DNA of 64,000 nucleotides from Candidatus Cloacimonetes bacterium 4572_55 (GTDB lineage Bacteria > 4572-55), in the NCBI GenBank assembly GCA_002084765.1, contig NBMB01000003.1, positions 62,001 to 126,000 of the forward strand, given 5' to 3'. Made by a program: the position numbers and the translations under genes. Under the pieces are notes generated by a model. The model was not told the DNA's origin. It did no database searches and saw only the letters and a program-made list of their open reading frames with translations. Shown piece after piece: positions 50,360-60,827 of this stretch (positions are counted from its first letter, which is position 1; each line of letters starts with the position of its first letter).

Positions 50360-51679
50360 TTATTTTTTTAACAGAACCAGGCGTCTTGCACGGCTCCATT
50401 CCGATGATTTGATTTGATACAAATAGACCCCATCTGCAACGGATTCCCCTCTCTCATCCTGTCCATCCCATCGGACAGTCTGCGTTGTCGTGGGACGCCA
50501 TCCGTGATCCAATGTGACAATCCGGCGACCAGAAACGTCGTACACACTCAGATCGATCACTGTGGATTTTGGTAAGATATAAGAGATCACTGTGCCGTTG
50601 GATCCGACAAAAAAGGGATTGGGATGGTTTTGGGTGATGAAGATTCCCGTTTCCGACGTGAGTTCAGGGGATTCGATCCCATTGGGTTGGATCGCCAGGG
50701 AGATGTCGATGCCGGTCACAGTTTCGCCTTCCGATACAGCCACAAGTTGTGGATCAGAGGCTCCATAGAAGCCTGTTGCATCGACGGTTATATCAGGAAA
50801 AAAATTTCCGTTCAAATCGACAAAAGCAAAAATATAGTATAAGCCGGGTTCGACCCATACCCGATACTCCCCAGATTCCAGAGTAAAGGACAACCGTTGA
50901 GCGGAGCTGAACTCTTCCGGATTGGTCATTGCGGCGATGACAATCGGGCCTGTCGGTTCTCCTTCCCACACTATGGTCCCAGTAGCCGAGCTGAGCGGCA
51001 GGTCTTCCAACAGCAGGTCGATCCCTTCTACAACTGCGCCCTCATCGACCGGGACCGGACTCGGCATCAGGCTGTCCGGGTGCGCGTATATGGTAAAAGG
51101 CTCTTCCATCGGTTCCGGAAGAAGATTTCCGTTGGCGTCCATAAACGCGCCGATATAATACGATCCCGGAGAAAAACCTACCATCTGATACGCTCCTGGG
51201 GCGTCCAGTTGGTTCAAATTCGACGGAAATAACCCTTGTGAAAAATCCTGATTAAACGCGACCGCGACGATCGATCCGGAGGAATCGCCCTCATAAATCA
51301 CCGTGCCTTGAATCGTTTCGCTGCGAGCGACCAGATTAATGCCAGCGACATCCTGACCGTTTTCAATCGCGACTGGATTGTCGTCATACATGCTAAAAAC
51401 TTCGCCAGGGACGATAGTCATCTCGAGCGAAGTTTTGACAGCGACAGCCAGTTGGTATTCTCCATCTGCCAGATCGGTGATACTAAAGTCTCCAGGACCA
51501 AGAAATAAAACAGCAGTCCCTACATTATCAAGGCTGAACTCATCGCCGAACGCCATGACAATGATCACTTGTCCGAACTGATAGTCGTCGTATGTCACCG
51601 TGCCGGAGATCGAGCCGGCTCGGAGCGGTGCGACATATACGAAAAGTAATAACATAGTGATAAACAAATTCCTTTTCAT
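50360..51679 (-). CDS. Secreted repeat protein with FlgD/Por-type tail
   Basis: 439 residues with a signal peptide (MKRNLFITMLLLFVYVAPLR). Three consecutive beta-sandwich repeats of about 100 residues begin ISGTVTYDDYQFGQVIIVMA, IQGTVIYEGDSSGSIVAVAF and ATGTIVWEGEPTGPIVIAAM, each closing with a GxYxxxxxxGxYYIxAFxDxNGN-like segment; they resemble carboxypeptidase-regulatory-type sandwiches. The end (about 345-439: ITQNHPNPFFVGSNGTVISY, VSGRRIVTLDHGWRPTTTQT, DGVYLYQIKSSEWSRARRLV) is a FlgD/Por-type domain. AAGGA precedes the ATG. It is the last gene after the double-YccF gene (gap 18 bp), so it may share the RND/kinase transcript. Function unknown, probably cell-surface. Confidence 0.82.
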   Translation of the reverse strand: MKRNLFITMLLLFVYVAPLRAGSISGTVTYDDYQFGQVIIVMAFGDEFSLDNVGTAVLFLGPGDFSITDLADGEYQLAVAVKTSLEMTIVPGEVFSMYDDNPVAIENGQDVAGINLVARSETIQGTVIYEGDSSGSIVAVAFNQDFSQGLFPSNLNQLDAPGAYQMVGFSPGSYYIGAFMDANGNLLPEPMEEPFTIYAHPDSLMPSPVPVDEGAVVEGIDLLLEDLPLSSATGTIVWEGEPTGPIVIAAMTNPEEFSSAQRLSFTLESGEYRVWVEPGLYYIFAFVDLNGNFFPDITVDATGFYGASDPQLVAVSEGETVTGIDISLAIQPNGIESPELTSETGIFITQNHPNPFFVGSNGTVISYILPKSTVIDLSVYDVSGRRIVTLDHGWRPTTTQTVRWDGQDERGESVADGVYLYQIKSSEWSRARRLVLLKK

Positions 51680-51697
51680 TTAGACCGTCCTTTTTCG

Positions 51698-52123
51698 TTA
51701 TTTTTTTAATGAGAGTAACGCGGGCGTCTTGTCGAACATCCAAAATCCGATAGGCAGTCCCACGATTGAGAGACAGAAAAAGTAAGCGATCTGCATCCAA
51801 ATTCCACTCAGCCACCAGCCGATTAATACAAAATAGATCGCTCGCAAAAGTATATTGTGTTCTTGTGAGCCGCCTGACTTGACCGTGGCTTGTCCATCGT
51901 CATAAATAACTGTCAGGTCTATGGATTGACCTCTCAGTGCCAACACTGTCGGGACTTTGTTGATCATCATCACACCAAAAGGAATTCCAATAATCGTCAG
52001 CATCAACAACCATGCCGCAGAAATCCAAATCCCGGTAAGCCACCAGCCAACAAAAGCGAACCACAACAATTGAATAAGGCACCCGGGGCTGTCGGGTGTA
52101 CGAATTATGGTTTGATCACTCAT
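51698..52123 (-). CDS. Double YccF-domain membrane protein
   Basis: 141 residues from ATG at 52123, with GGAGG placed 5 nt upstream; the upstream ATG at 52135 overlaps that site. Two YccF-type halves are visible: LLWFAFVGWWLTGIWISAAW with LLMLTIIGIPFG, and AIYFVLIGWWLSGIWMQIAY with FFCLSIVGLPIG. Each half has two membrane segments. YccF-family proteins are of unknown role and are sometimes encoded near regulators. It lies 14 bp after the kinase-less GAF protein. Confidence 0.85.
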   Translation of the reverse strand: MSDQTIIRTPDSPGCLIQLLWFAFVGWWLTGIWISAAWLLMLTIIGIPFGVMMINKVPTVLALRGQSIDLTVIYDDGQATVKSGGSQEHNILLRAIYFVLIGWWLSGIWMQIAYFFCLSIVGLPIGFWMFDKTPALLSLKK

Positions 52124-52136
52124 TTTCACCTCCATT

Positions 52137-54959
52137 TTATTTTTCTCCTTTCCGAATAATACGTATTACCAGACCGATTTGATCGGCTATTGCCTCGAAC
52201 GCGCCCACATCGACGTCGTCAAAACGGTTCAGATCGTTGCTTTCCACATCAAGAATCACCTCGACCCGTCCTTCCTCATTTTTGATCGGAATACTGATCT
52301 CCGAGCGTGTCAGGATCCCGTCCACCATGGTGTACGTGGGTTCGGCATGCACATCATTGGACAGAATAATCCGGCCCTGAGTAGCGGCTTTGCCTACCAT
52401 ACCTCGATTCATGGGTAGCAAATGAAACGCTTTGAACCGCTCTCGGAGATCGCCGGCAATCGCGCGTATTTCCAGCCGCTGGGCTGCGTGATCCACGCAC
52501 AAAATGACCACATTGTCATAATTGAGCTGGTCTCGAATTGCATCAGACGCTATCTTGAAAAGATCGTCCAGATTTTTTGCCCGAATAAATTTATGACTAA
52601 AGTCCACGATGATTTTCCAATATTGGCTGCGGCGCTTCTCTCTTTCCGCCATCAGGTGATCATGGAAAACGACAGCCGCCGGATCGACAAGGGCTTGCAA
52701 AAATTCAGTTTCGCCATTGGTAAAGCGATGCGCAGTCTCGTTTCTGGATATAATCGCCAAGCCGATCTTTTTATTATAGGCGATGATTGGCGTCAACAGC
52801 GCGGAATTCATCCCATTCTTTTTCAAATCCAAAATAAGGTCGTTGTGGTCTGAGACGTTGGACAAGTCGTCTATCCGAACTACACGCTCATTTCGGAGTT
52901 CTGACATATCGTAAGTCAGACTTTTGATTTGGTCTTCCTTATAAAAAATTCCGTGCTCGGAGATCTGGCAATAATATTTGCCTCGATAGTCAGAAATCGA
53001 CTTGACTTGATATGTCTTTGTCTGCGGATAATAGAGCGCGAGTATTGCCCGCTGTGCGTGGACTGCTTCCGCAATCTGATTGACGACAGTCTCATACAAG
53101 ACCTCGGAAGAATCAATAAAGGAAAGATCTTTCATCAGATTAAAAATCGCTTGATGCTCGGCTGTATGCTTTTTCCCAGCGATAAAAAGCTGATAGTTGA
53201 TAATGGCAATCGCAGATTCGGACGCCAGCGTTGTGATCAGGTTGATCTCATCCGAGTTGAATTTCCGTTCGGTTCGCATTTCACCCAAACTGATAATCCC
53301 AACCACCTGATCCTCGAAGATTATCGGAGCCATAATCAGCGACTTGATACCGTAATTTTCCAACAAATCCCGAGACTGCCCGCTCAAACTCGGATCATTG
53401 GAGTTCTCAATCGCCACGATACCCTTTTTTGAGACAATTTGCTTCATCATTGGATGTTTGTCGAGCGGAAATTCCCGACCTATCTCCGATATTTTATTTT
53501 CTGATCGGTCAAATTCTCCTACCAATCGCACATGATCAAACTCTTTCTCATAAATAAGCAGCACACAGCGAGTGACCCCAAGGGCATCGGCAAACTGCTG
53601 GACAATACTGGAAAAAATTTTGTCGCTTTCAAGACTGGTTATGAGAAGCTGGGTCAATTGTCGTACCATCTGCATCACGCTCGCTCGTTTTTCGCTGTCC
53701 TGGCGTTGTTTTTCCGACTTTTGAATCAACACCGCGCGACCGATATAATTTTCGATCTGTTTCACCAATGTGTCCGCAAGTTGAATCTCGTTTTGGAGAA
53801 AATTTCGATCCTCCCTTGTATTATTCATGCCGTATACAGTGATCAGCCGACTATCATGGTACACAGGCAATAACAGAGTTGATTTTAAACCATAGCGCTC
53901 CAGCAGTTCAGAAAGAACGGAATGCTCCTTGCTGTACTCCTTGCTATAGAAGGTGTCGCCCTGGACAATCAAAGGCTCAGTCTGAGACGTCAATATGTCC
54001 GCCAGCCGATTATTTTTCGGAGATATTCTCGTCGAAGTGTTTAAAAAATTTTCATTTTCGAAGATAAATTCTTTTTTCAGATAACTATACAGACGCTCGT
54101 CGTCGAAGAGATAGATATCGCAATAATCGACAGAAAGTGCCTGCGCTACCTTTTTCGCGCCGATTGTGAGGATTTTATCCAACGAGAAGACATTGACCAG
54201 AGATTCCGAGATAAACCGAATATATGCCAATTCATGGATACGCAGTTCAGCTTGTCTTTGGGTAAATTGGAACGCTCCCTGCTGTTTCAGAAGCTCCTCG
54301 TTAATTTGTTCCATCTCAATTTGCTTCTGCTGAAGTTGTTCATTGGCAAGCGCGAGTTGATCCTGGTTCTCTTTTTTCTCCAACTCCCAAAAATTTCGAT
54401 TCTGCCGTTGTATTTTTTTGATGGAACGTAAGGCGGAGAAGGTGGCGATCCAAATTATTGAGATGTTTATAAAAGAAAAAAGAATGGAGCTTTCGCTCTT
54501 TATCAACCCCAATTTTGCAAGACTAATAACGAGAACATACAGCAGAGTGGTCAGCAAAGCACTTCCGATAGTTCTGGCAAAAGAAAAATAAATACTGTAT
54601 AAAATCAGAACAATCGGATATATCCAGAAGAAAAGGCTTCCGGTTCCGCCGGTATAGATGATCAAAAGAAAAATACCGATCAATTCCGAGGTGATGATGA
54701 AATTTTTCTCAAGCTCGGTCACAGTTTTTGGTCTAAAGAAAAAGAGGCGGGCAAGCGATAATGAGAGAATAAAAGCTAATATCCCCAATAAACTGAGTGT
54801 CTTGCCGAGAGATAAAAAACCGACTTCGAAATAAAAAACGACCCCACCCATTGCCCATCCAGTTATTGCCGCTCGGAAAATGCGCAACTCATGATCCTGT
54901 TGCAAGGCATGCTTGGCAGTCATCTCTTGTTTTTTTTGCTCAATTTCAATCATTTCCAT
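52137..54959 (-). CDS. Membrane multi-GAF protein without kinase
   Basis: 940 residues. About six membrane segments (25-185) are followed by a coiled coil (190-245, Gln/Glu-rich) and then four GAF domains in sequence (about 255-415, 430-595, 600-775 and 780-935), each with paired beta-hairpins such as LLPVYHDSRLITVYGMNNTR and LMAPIIFEDQVVGIISLGEM. No HisKA, HATPase, GGDEF, EAL or phosphatase domain is seen. The layout (membrane region, coil, GAF string) is the same as in the two histidine kinases encoded upstream. The start overlaps the previous gene by 14 bp, so translation is coupled. It probably dimerises with a kinase and adds input. Ligands are unknown. Confidence 0.85.
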   Translation of the reverse strand: MEMIEIEQKKQEMTAKHALQQDHELRIFRAAITGWAMGGVVFYFEVGFLSLGKTLSLLGILAFILSLSLARLFFFRPKTVTELEKNFIITSELIGIFLLIIYTGGTGSLFFWIYPIVLILYSIYFSFARTIGSALLTTLLYVLVISLAKLGLIKSESSILFSFINISIIWIATFSALRSIKKIQRQNRNFWELEKKENQDQLALANEQLQQKQIEMEQINEELLKQQGAFQFTQRQAELRIHELAYIRFISESLVNVFSLDKILTIGAKKVAQALSVDYCDIYLFDDERLYSYLKKEFIFENENFLNTSTRISPKNNRLADILTSQTEPLIVQGDTFYSKEYSKEHSVLSELLERYGLKSTLLLPVYHDSRLITVYGMNNTREDRNFLQNEIQLADTLVKQIENYIGRAVLIQKSEKQRQDSEKRASVMQMVRQLTQLLITSLESDKIFSSIVQQFADALGVTRCVLLIYEKEFDHVRLVGEFDRSENKISEIGREFPLDKHPMMKQIVSKKGIVAIENSNDPSLSGQSRDLLENYGIKSLIMAPIIFEDQVVGIISLGEMRTERKFNSDEINLITTLASESAIAIINYQLFIAGKKHTAEHQAIFNLMKDLSFIDSSEVLYETVVNQIAEAVHAQRAILALYYPQTKTYQVKSISDYRGKYYCQISEHGIFYKEDQIKSLTYDMSELRNERVVRIDDLSNVSDHNDLILDLKKNGMNSALLTPIIAYNKKIGLAIISRNETAHRFTNGETEFLQALVDPAAVVFHDHLMAEREKRRSQYWKIIVDFSHKFIRAKNLDDLFKIASDAIRDQLNYDNVVILCVDHAAQRLEIRAIAGDLRERFKAFHLLPMNRGMVGKAATQGRIILSNDVHAEPTYTMVDGILTRSEISIPIKNEEGRVEVILDVESNDLNRFDDVDVGAFEAIADQIGLVIRIIRKGEK

Positions 54960-57636
54960 TGCTGATTCCTGACCCGTTTGATGGAAAATTTTCCGCCTCT
55001 AATAACGGCAACCGGATGATCACTTCGGTGCCAATATTGACCTCGCTTTTGACCTCGATCTTACCCTGGTGATAATCTACCACCTTTTTGACAATCGAGA
55101 GTCCGATGCCCACGCCCCCGTATTTGCGTGTGGCACTGCCGTCGCCTTGTCGAAATATTTCAAATACCACGTCCATCTTTTCTTTGAGTATCCCTTCCCC
55201 AGTGTCCTTGATTCGGAGAATAAAGCAGTCGAGCTCAAATCCTAGACTCAAGGAAACCGTCCCATTCTCCGGAGTAAATTTATGCGCGTTGGATAGCAGA
55301 TTTTCGATCATCTCTTTGATATTTTTATGGTCGCCTCTATATTGTGGGAGATTTCTGAGAAGTTTCGACTGAAATTTAATGCCTTTGCTTTTCATTTTGT
55401 CTTGATACGATCTCGCAACATCACGAACCAAAGAGCTTAGGTTCATATTTCCTATATCCCATTTATAACTTCCCTCCTGCAACTCCTTTGCATTCAGTAT
55501 GTTGTTGACTATCTCCCAAAGCCTGTCATACTCCTGCTCAATGATGTTCAACCACCGTAGGTAAAATTGATTCGCGTTTTCGTCATTTTCGACATCGTCA
55601 ATTAATAAATCCGTAAAAACTTTTATTGACGTCAGAGGCGTACGGAACTCATGGCTCACCACAGCTAAAAAATCACTTTTCATTTGATCCATCTGGACCA
55701 ATTTTTCATACGCGTCCTGCGTCACTTCCAATTTTTCCTGCAACGCGTCGTATATCCGAACATGCTCAATAGACAAAACAACCTGCTGGGCAAACGCTTC
55801 GATTGGCTTCAGCCGTTTACTCTTCGGCGTGCGGCGGTCCTGGGGGTCATCTAATGAAATAACGCCCAACAATTGGCTTTCACTATCAAACAGGGGGACA
55901 AACAGTTCGTCGCCTTTTTCCCAATGCACGCGCTGTCGGATCAATTTCATATATTCCTCTGAAGGAATTTTGGCGTTTTCTTCCCAAATATTTGCCTCTT
56001 TCGGGATAAAATAGGACTCGCTACGCCTGAATATCGGATTGATAGAAAGCGCGCGCCGCTCGGGAGTCAACCGATTGCTTTCAGTGATCTGTTTAAGCTC
56101 CTCTTCATCAATACCGGAATGAGCCGCTATCGTGTTCCCCTCTTCTTTCCTAATTAAGCAGATCAAACATTTTTCAAAACCGCAATAATTGACAATCGAA
56201 TCCGTGACAGTCTGGAATACTTTGTTCAAATCCAATTCAGTTAATATACTGTTCGCCACCTTTGCCAATTGCGCCAGGCGGGTCTCGGAGATCGTTTTTT
56301 CAGCGATCTCCGCCTCGATCAGAGCGTTGACCTGACTCAATTCCCGAGATTTTTCCAACGTTTCTTTGACCAACAACCCTCTTTCGATCGCACTTGCTGT
56401 CTGCTCGACCAGGGTCTCGCACAGACTGATCTCCTGGGGGGAAAAAACCCTTGCCTTCCGGCTTTCGTTTAGCTGAATAATACCTATCAGATCGTCTTTG
56501 ATCTTTATAGGCAACAACATAAGGGCGTTAAATCCTTGATTTTCCATGAGTTTTCGGAGCAAAAGCCATTCATCGGGCAGTCGGGTTGTCTTTTCAAGAG
56601 CGATTGCCCGGTTCAGATCTTGCATAATTTTGACAAACGGGTTGGACTTCTCAACAATCATTGCGCTGACCCGCTGAATTTTTTCTCCCTTCTTCCTGCC
56701 TCCTCCATGCCTATAAGAGGTGCGCAGATAGCCAAATTCATCTCCCTGATCGAACATGATGAGATCCACTTGTTCGATCTGCAAAATTCTGGAAAATTTC
56801 TCCACGGTAATCTCAAGTATTTTTTCCAAATTCACGGTGCTATTGACGACTGAGGTGATATTATGAATCGTAGCGATCTGCCAGGCGCGAAACTCGGCTT
56901 GCACCCGCTGCTGTTCGCTTTCCTCCTTCTCTTTATTCAGCTCCACAATTCGGGAATTCAGTTCGCCTCCTAAGGTGCGATTCTCGGAGCGCAATGTCAC
57001 AAGCTCTCCCTTCAGATTGTTCAACTCCCGATTCAGACTCTGAGACATCCCGATATATTCCAGGCTCCGCCTCCACTGATAATAACTGCTGGCCGCGGAG
57101 ACGATAGCAAGAACGGGGAACAGCAACAGATAAAACCCATGTTCTATCCAATCGACGCCTCTGTAGTCAAACTGATTTTGATACAAAACCAATAAAGGAT
57201 AGAAAACAGCGAGTAGCGCGTTAATATAAAGTGCCATGCGGAATCGATATAAGATGCTGAAAGCCACGATAAAAGGGAGATACAATGCGACGAGTTCGAA
57301 ATGTTCGATAGGTTTTGCGTCAGGCGTGATAAAAATCAGGAACGTGATGATGAGCAGGTCGATAGTCACGAAAATATATTTCATCACAGGTCGATAATAA
57401 TCTATCGCCCAGATAAAAACCGCCTCACCAACAACATAAATCCCGATTATAACGCTGAGAAAAATGAATTCCCGACTGAAAAAGTTAAGAAAGGGAAGGA
57501 GAGGACCAAACATGAGGAAAAGGATGAATGTCACGGTGCGGATAATACAAATCCATCCCTCCAGACGTTTCTCTCCCATTCTTTCGATAGAGGAAGCGAG
57601 TTCAGTCTTATTTTTAGAAGAAGGCTCTGACATCAT
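54946..57636 (-). CDS. Membrane GAF sensor histidine kinase
   Basis: 896 residues. About six membrane segments (30-195), a coiled coil (about 200-245), two GAF domains (about 250-415 and 450-630), HisKA (about 650-715) and HATPase_c (about 770-880). The phospho-acceptor is H662 in VVSHEFRTPLTSIKVF. N, G1 and G2 boxes are present (IENLLSNAHKFT, IKDTGEGI, GGVGIGLSIVKKVVDYHQGK). The kinase appears catalytically complete. No response regulator is adjacent. It is 36 bp after the first kinase and overlaps the kinase-less GAF gene by 14 bp. Confidence 0.92.
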   Translation of the reverse strand: MMSEPSSKNKTELASSIERMGEKRLEGWICIIRTVTFILFLMFGPLLPFLNFFSREFIFLSVIIGIYVVGEAVFIWAIDYYRPVMKYIFVTIDLLIITFLIFITPDAKPIEHFELVALYLPFIVAFSILYRFRMALYINALLAVFYPLLVLYQNQFDYRGVDWIEHGFYLLLFPVLAIVSAASSYYQWRRSLEYIGMSQSLNRELNNLKGELVTLRSENRTLGGELNSRIVELNKEKEESEQQRVQAEFRAWQIATIHNITSVVNSTVNLEKILEITVEKFSRILQIEQVDLIMFDQGDEFGYLRTSYRHGGGRKKGEKIQRVSAMIVEKSNPFVKIMQDLNRAIALEKTTRLPDEWLLLRKLMENQGFNALMLLPIKIKDDLIGIIQLNESRKARVFSPQEISLCETLVEQTASAIERGLLVKETLEKSRELSQVNALIEAEIAEKTISETRLAQLAKVANSILTELDLNKVFQTVTDSIVNYCGFEKCLICLIRKEEGNTIAAHSGIDEEELKQITESNRLTPERRALSINPIFRRSESYFIPKEANIWEENAKIPSEEYMKLIRQRVHWEKGDELFVPLFDSESQLLGVISLDDPQDRRTPKSKRLKPIEAFAQQVVLSIEHVRIYDALQEKLEVTQDAYEKLVQMDQMKSDFLAVVSHEFRTPLTSIKVFTDLLIDDVENDENANQFYLRWLNIIEQEYDRLWEIVNNILNAKELQEGSYKWDIGNMNLSSLVRDVARSYQDKMKSKGIKFQSKLLRNLPQYRGDHKNIKEMIENLLSNAHKFTPENGTVSLSLGFELDCFILRIKDTGEGILKEKMDVVFEIFRQGDGSATRKYGGVGIGLSIVKKVVDYHQGKIEVKSEVNIGTEVIIRLPLLEAENFPSNGSGISNGND

Positions 57637-57672
57637 GCTAAAACTCGTTTTTCGACACAGGGTCGAGTGTGA

Positions 57673-60600
57673 TTATTCCTGTTCAACAGGGGTGGGTTTG
57701 TCCGGAATTGTCAGATAAAACGTGCTGCCTTTACCCATCTCACTTTCCACCCAGATTCTCCCCTGATGGTATTCTACAATCTCTTTGGTTATTGCCAGAC
57801 CCAGACCCGTTCCTTCTTTTTTCCGCGTGGTCCGCTTAATTTGACGAAATCGTTCAAAAACGTACTCCAACTGGTCAGAGGGGATCCCGACCCCAGTGTC
57901 CTCGATATAGACCAACAAATGATCAACAGCGTGCGAGAGAGAGACCGTTATCACCCCATGCTCATCCGTGAATTTGATCGCATTGGAAAGCAGGTTGGCA
58001 ATCGCCTGCATAAAACGGTCCTTATCCACTGTGACTAGCGGCAAATTTTCTTGAATTTGGGTCTTGATCACAATGCTCTTTTCATGCGATGCGCCAAAAA
58101 ATGTGGCGACAACGCTCTTCAGAATCTCGCCAAAGTCGTGCGGCTCCAATGTCCAGTGTATTTTGCCCGACTCGATTTTCTGCAAGTCTAATAGGTCGGT
58201 TATCAGCCGATTCATCCGATCCGTTTCATTCTCGATAATTCTTAGAAATCGCGTATGAGTTGCCTGATCAATCTCGCCTTCCTCGATTTCATCCAATAAA
58301 ATGGAGCTAAAGGATTTTATGGAAGTGAGCGGAGTTCGCAAGTCATGGGAAACGACGGCGACAAAGTTAGATTTGGCTTGATTGACAAGCTCCAGCTTTT
58401 CGGTTGTCTTTTGCAATTCGTGATACAAGCGAGAATTTTCGACCGAAATAGCGGTCTGGTTTGCCGCAGTGGTGATCAATTGGATGTGGTCTTCCGGGAT
58501 AGGTCCGAGTTCCTTGAAGTAAAGCTCGACCGCGCCGACGACCTCTCCCGCGGCGATCATTGGCACACGGATCATGGAACGGGCGCGTCCGGTTTGGATC
58601 AGGTCTAATATTTCAGTGGAAAACCCGACCTCAGAAGTGAGCATGTCGTTGATCATCAGCGTGTCCTTTTGTTCCATGATCTGAGAAGCTGGATATGTTC
58701 TCACATACGAAACCCACCCTTCCTCAAGATAGCTATCGCTGCCTTCCTCAGCGTCAAACGCGGCATAAGCGCACGATTCATCGCTTTGCAGCTCAGCATG
58801 GGGTTCTTGTGGATACAAAAATACTTGCCCGAATTGCACGTCGAACATCTGCCCCAGATTATTTACCAATTGACACAGAATTTCGGAGATCGGCTGCTTG
58901 ATCGTCAATGAAGCCGATACCTCGTATAAAGTGCTTAATCGTTCATTAAATTCCCTCAGAGTCACGATACTTTGCTCCACATTGGTGTAGAGCAGCGAGT
59001 TTTCGATCGCAATCGCGGCCTGGTTACAAACCATCTGGGAAAATTTGACTTCGGAGTCGCTAAACGCGCGCTTTCGCGTCATTTCGTCCAGATTGATCAC
59101 CCCTACGGTCTGACCTCGATAGATCAGCGGCAGCATCAGAACAGATTTTATCCCATATTTTTCAAACGCGATCCGCACCTTCTCGTCCAATTCTGGATCG
59201 GAAGTGTCCGGAATGTTGATAATCTCCGACTCCTCCATAACTTTCTTGAGCATCGGATGTTCATCCAAGACAAATATTTTCCCGATCTCTTGGATTTTTC
59301 GACGGGATCCATCGAATTCGCCGACCATTTTGACAACGCTGGAGTCCTCTTCCTGAAGAAATAGGACGCCGCGGCTCACATGCGCCAGCGTAGCCATGTG
59401 GCTCAGCACGGCCTGGATCATATTCTCAAAATCGAGCGTCGAGTTCAGAGAACGGGTCACCTCGTTAATCAACGAAAGTTCCTGCGCCCGTTGCTCGATC
59501 GCCTCGGTCTGCTGAGAAAGATTGGAAAAAGCGTGCTGCAGCTTTTCACTACTTGTCCTGGCTTTTTCAAAAAGTTGCGCCCGTTGAATCGCCTGTGCGG
59601 TCTGGTTGGCAATCGTTTGGCATAATTGGGATTCATGCGCGGTAAAAACGCGCTGTTTTTCCGCCTCGTCCAGACCGATCACTCCGTGAACCCGCTTGTC
59701 CACCAATATCGGAACCAACAGCGCAGAACGAAATCCATACGACCGCATAAGATTGCGAACTTGACGAGGCTGCCGTTCGTCGCCGATATTCTCAATCGAG
59801 AGCGGGGATTGGAGCTTTTGTAGCAAAAATGCGACTGGATTGTTGGCAATCGAAAAGCGCATGTCCAACGGCTGAAAAACTCCGCCCACGTTGCTGTATT
59901 CCGATTTGACATACCCATATTTTTTATCCACGTCAAATCGGTAGAGGTTGATATAATCCGTGATCACGATTTCGGCCATGGATCGCGCGGTATGCTCGTA
60001 AATTTCGTCTATATCAAAAGTGTTGTTGACATTCTGGGAGTGCTGTCGAATCCGTTTCAATTCGTTTGATAGCCCGACTGACCGATCTCGCTCAATCTCA
60101 AGCTGTTTTGTCTGAACCAATAGATTGACCAGAGAGTTGTCCAACTCCATTCGTTTGGCGTCGTATTGTTGCCTCAGGTCTTCCAACTCATCGACTTTAT
60201 CGACCAGAGAGTCATGAACCTCTATCAAATCACGATGTTCTTTTGACAAAACAGAACCCAGCAGACCTGCCAATATAGCAGCAAGCCACCATAGCATGAT
60301 CTTTATCAGTTCATCGATAAAGAAAAATTTAGAGCTTTCGGAATAATTAAATACAAAATAGCCGATTGTGATGAGAGCCGCAGTGTATGTGCTGAAACCC
60401 AGCCGATAGCGAATTCCATAGAGAAAGATGGTGATGGTATATCCGATCAGGAAGGGACTGGCTATTCCCCCGGTAACCCGAGTCAAAAGCGTAGCGCAGA
60501 GAATATCGCCGCCTGCCGTGACATATTTAAACGAAGGGTGATAAATACCGCGGGACAGGAAAGCACTGTTAATAGTATTATATCCGAACAGCCAGGAAAT

Positions 60601-60789
60601 GATAATAATGGACTCTATCGTGCTAAATATTTTCGGTATATCCGCGTCGTCTTTTTGAAAAACGCCATAATAGACAGAGATCAATATCAATATTGAGATA
60701 AAAGCTAGAAATCGGAGCTTTGCCATGCCTTTCTCCGCTTCCAACTCGCTATTTAGCGTTTTATCAAACAAAAAATTTGGAAATTCCAT
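57673..60789 (-). CDS. Membrane GAF sensor histidine kinase, three GAF domains
   Basis: 1038 residues. About six membrane segments (20-190), a coiled coil (about 195-245), three GAF domains (about 250-410, 440-600 and 620-795), HisKA (about 800-870) and HATPase_c (about 915-1030). The phospho-acceptor is H815 in VVSHDLRTPLTSIKSF. N, G1 and G2 boxes are intact (IANLLSNAIKFT, IEDTGVGIPSDQ, EGTGLGLAITKEIVEYHQGR). A response regulator is missing locally. It begins 38 bp after the RND exporter stop, suggesting co-transcription. Confidence 0.92.
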   Translation of the reverse strand: MEFPNFLFDKTLNSELEAEKGMAKLRFLAFISILILISVYYGVFQKDDADIPKIFSTIESIIIISWLFGYNTINSAFLSRGIYHPSFKYVTAGGDILCATLLTRVTGGIASPFLIGYTITIFLYGIRYRLGFSTYTAALITIGYFVFNYSESSKFFFIDELIKIMLWWLAAILAGLLGSVLSKEHRDLIEVHDSLVDKVDELEDLRQQYDAKRMELDNSLVNLLVQTKQLEIERDRSVGLSNELKRIRQHSQNVNNTFDIDEIYEHTARSMAEIVITDYINLYRFDVDKKYGYVKSEYSNVGGVFQPLDMRFSIANNPVAFLLQKLQSPLSIENIGDERQPRQVRNLMRSYGFRSALLVPILVDKRVHGVIGLDEAEKQRVFTAHESQLCQTIANQTAQAIQRAQLFEKARTSSEKLQHAFSNLSQQTEAIEQRAQELSLINEVTRSLNSTLDFENMIQAVLSHMATLAHVSRGVLFLQEEDSSVVKMVGEFDGSRRKIQEIGKIFVLDEHPMLKKVMEESEIINIPDTSDPELDEKVRIAFEKYGIKSVLMLPLIYRGQTVGVINLDEMTRKRAFSDSEVKFSQMVCNQAAIAIENSLLYTNVEQSIVTLREFNERLSTLYEVSASLTIKQPISEILCQLVNNLGQMFDVQFGQVFLYPQEPHAELQSDESCAYAAFDAEEGSDSYLEEGWVSYVRTYPASQIMEQKDTLMINDMLTSEVGFSTEILDLIQTGRARSMIRVPMIAAGEVVGAVELYFKELGPIPEDHIQLITTAANQTAISVENSRLYHELQKTTEKLELVNQAKSNFVAVVSHDLRTPLTSIKSFSSILLDEIEEGEIDQATHTRFLRIIENETDRMNRLITDLLDLQKIESGKIHWTLEPHDFGEILKSVVATFFGASHEKSIVIKTQIQENLPLVTVDKDRFMQAIANLLSNAIKFTDEHGVITVSLSHAVDHLLVYIEDTGVGIPSDQLEYVFERFRQIKRTTRKKEGTGLGLAITKEIVEYHQGRIWVESEMGKGSTFYLTIPDKPTPVEQE

Positions 60790-60827
60790 AACTCTAACCG
60801 CGGTGTGCTATCGATATTTATGCGATT

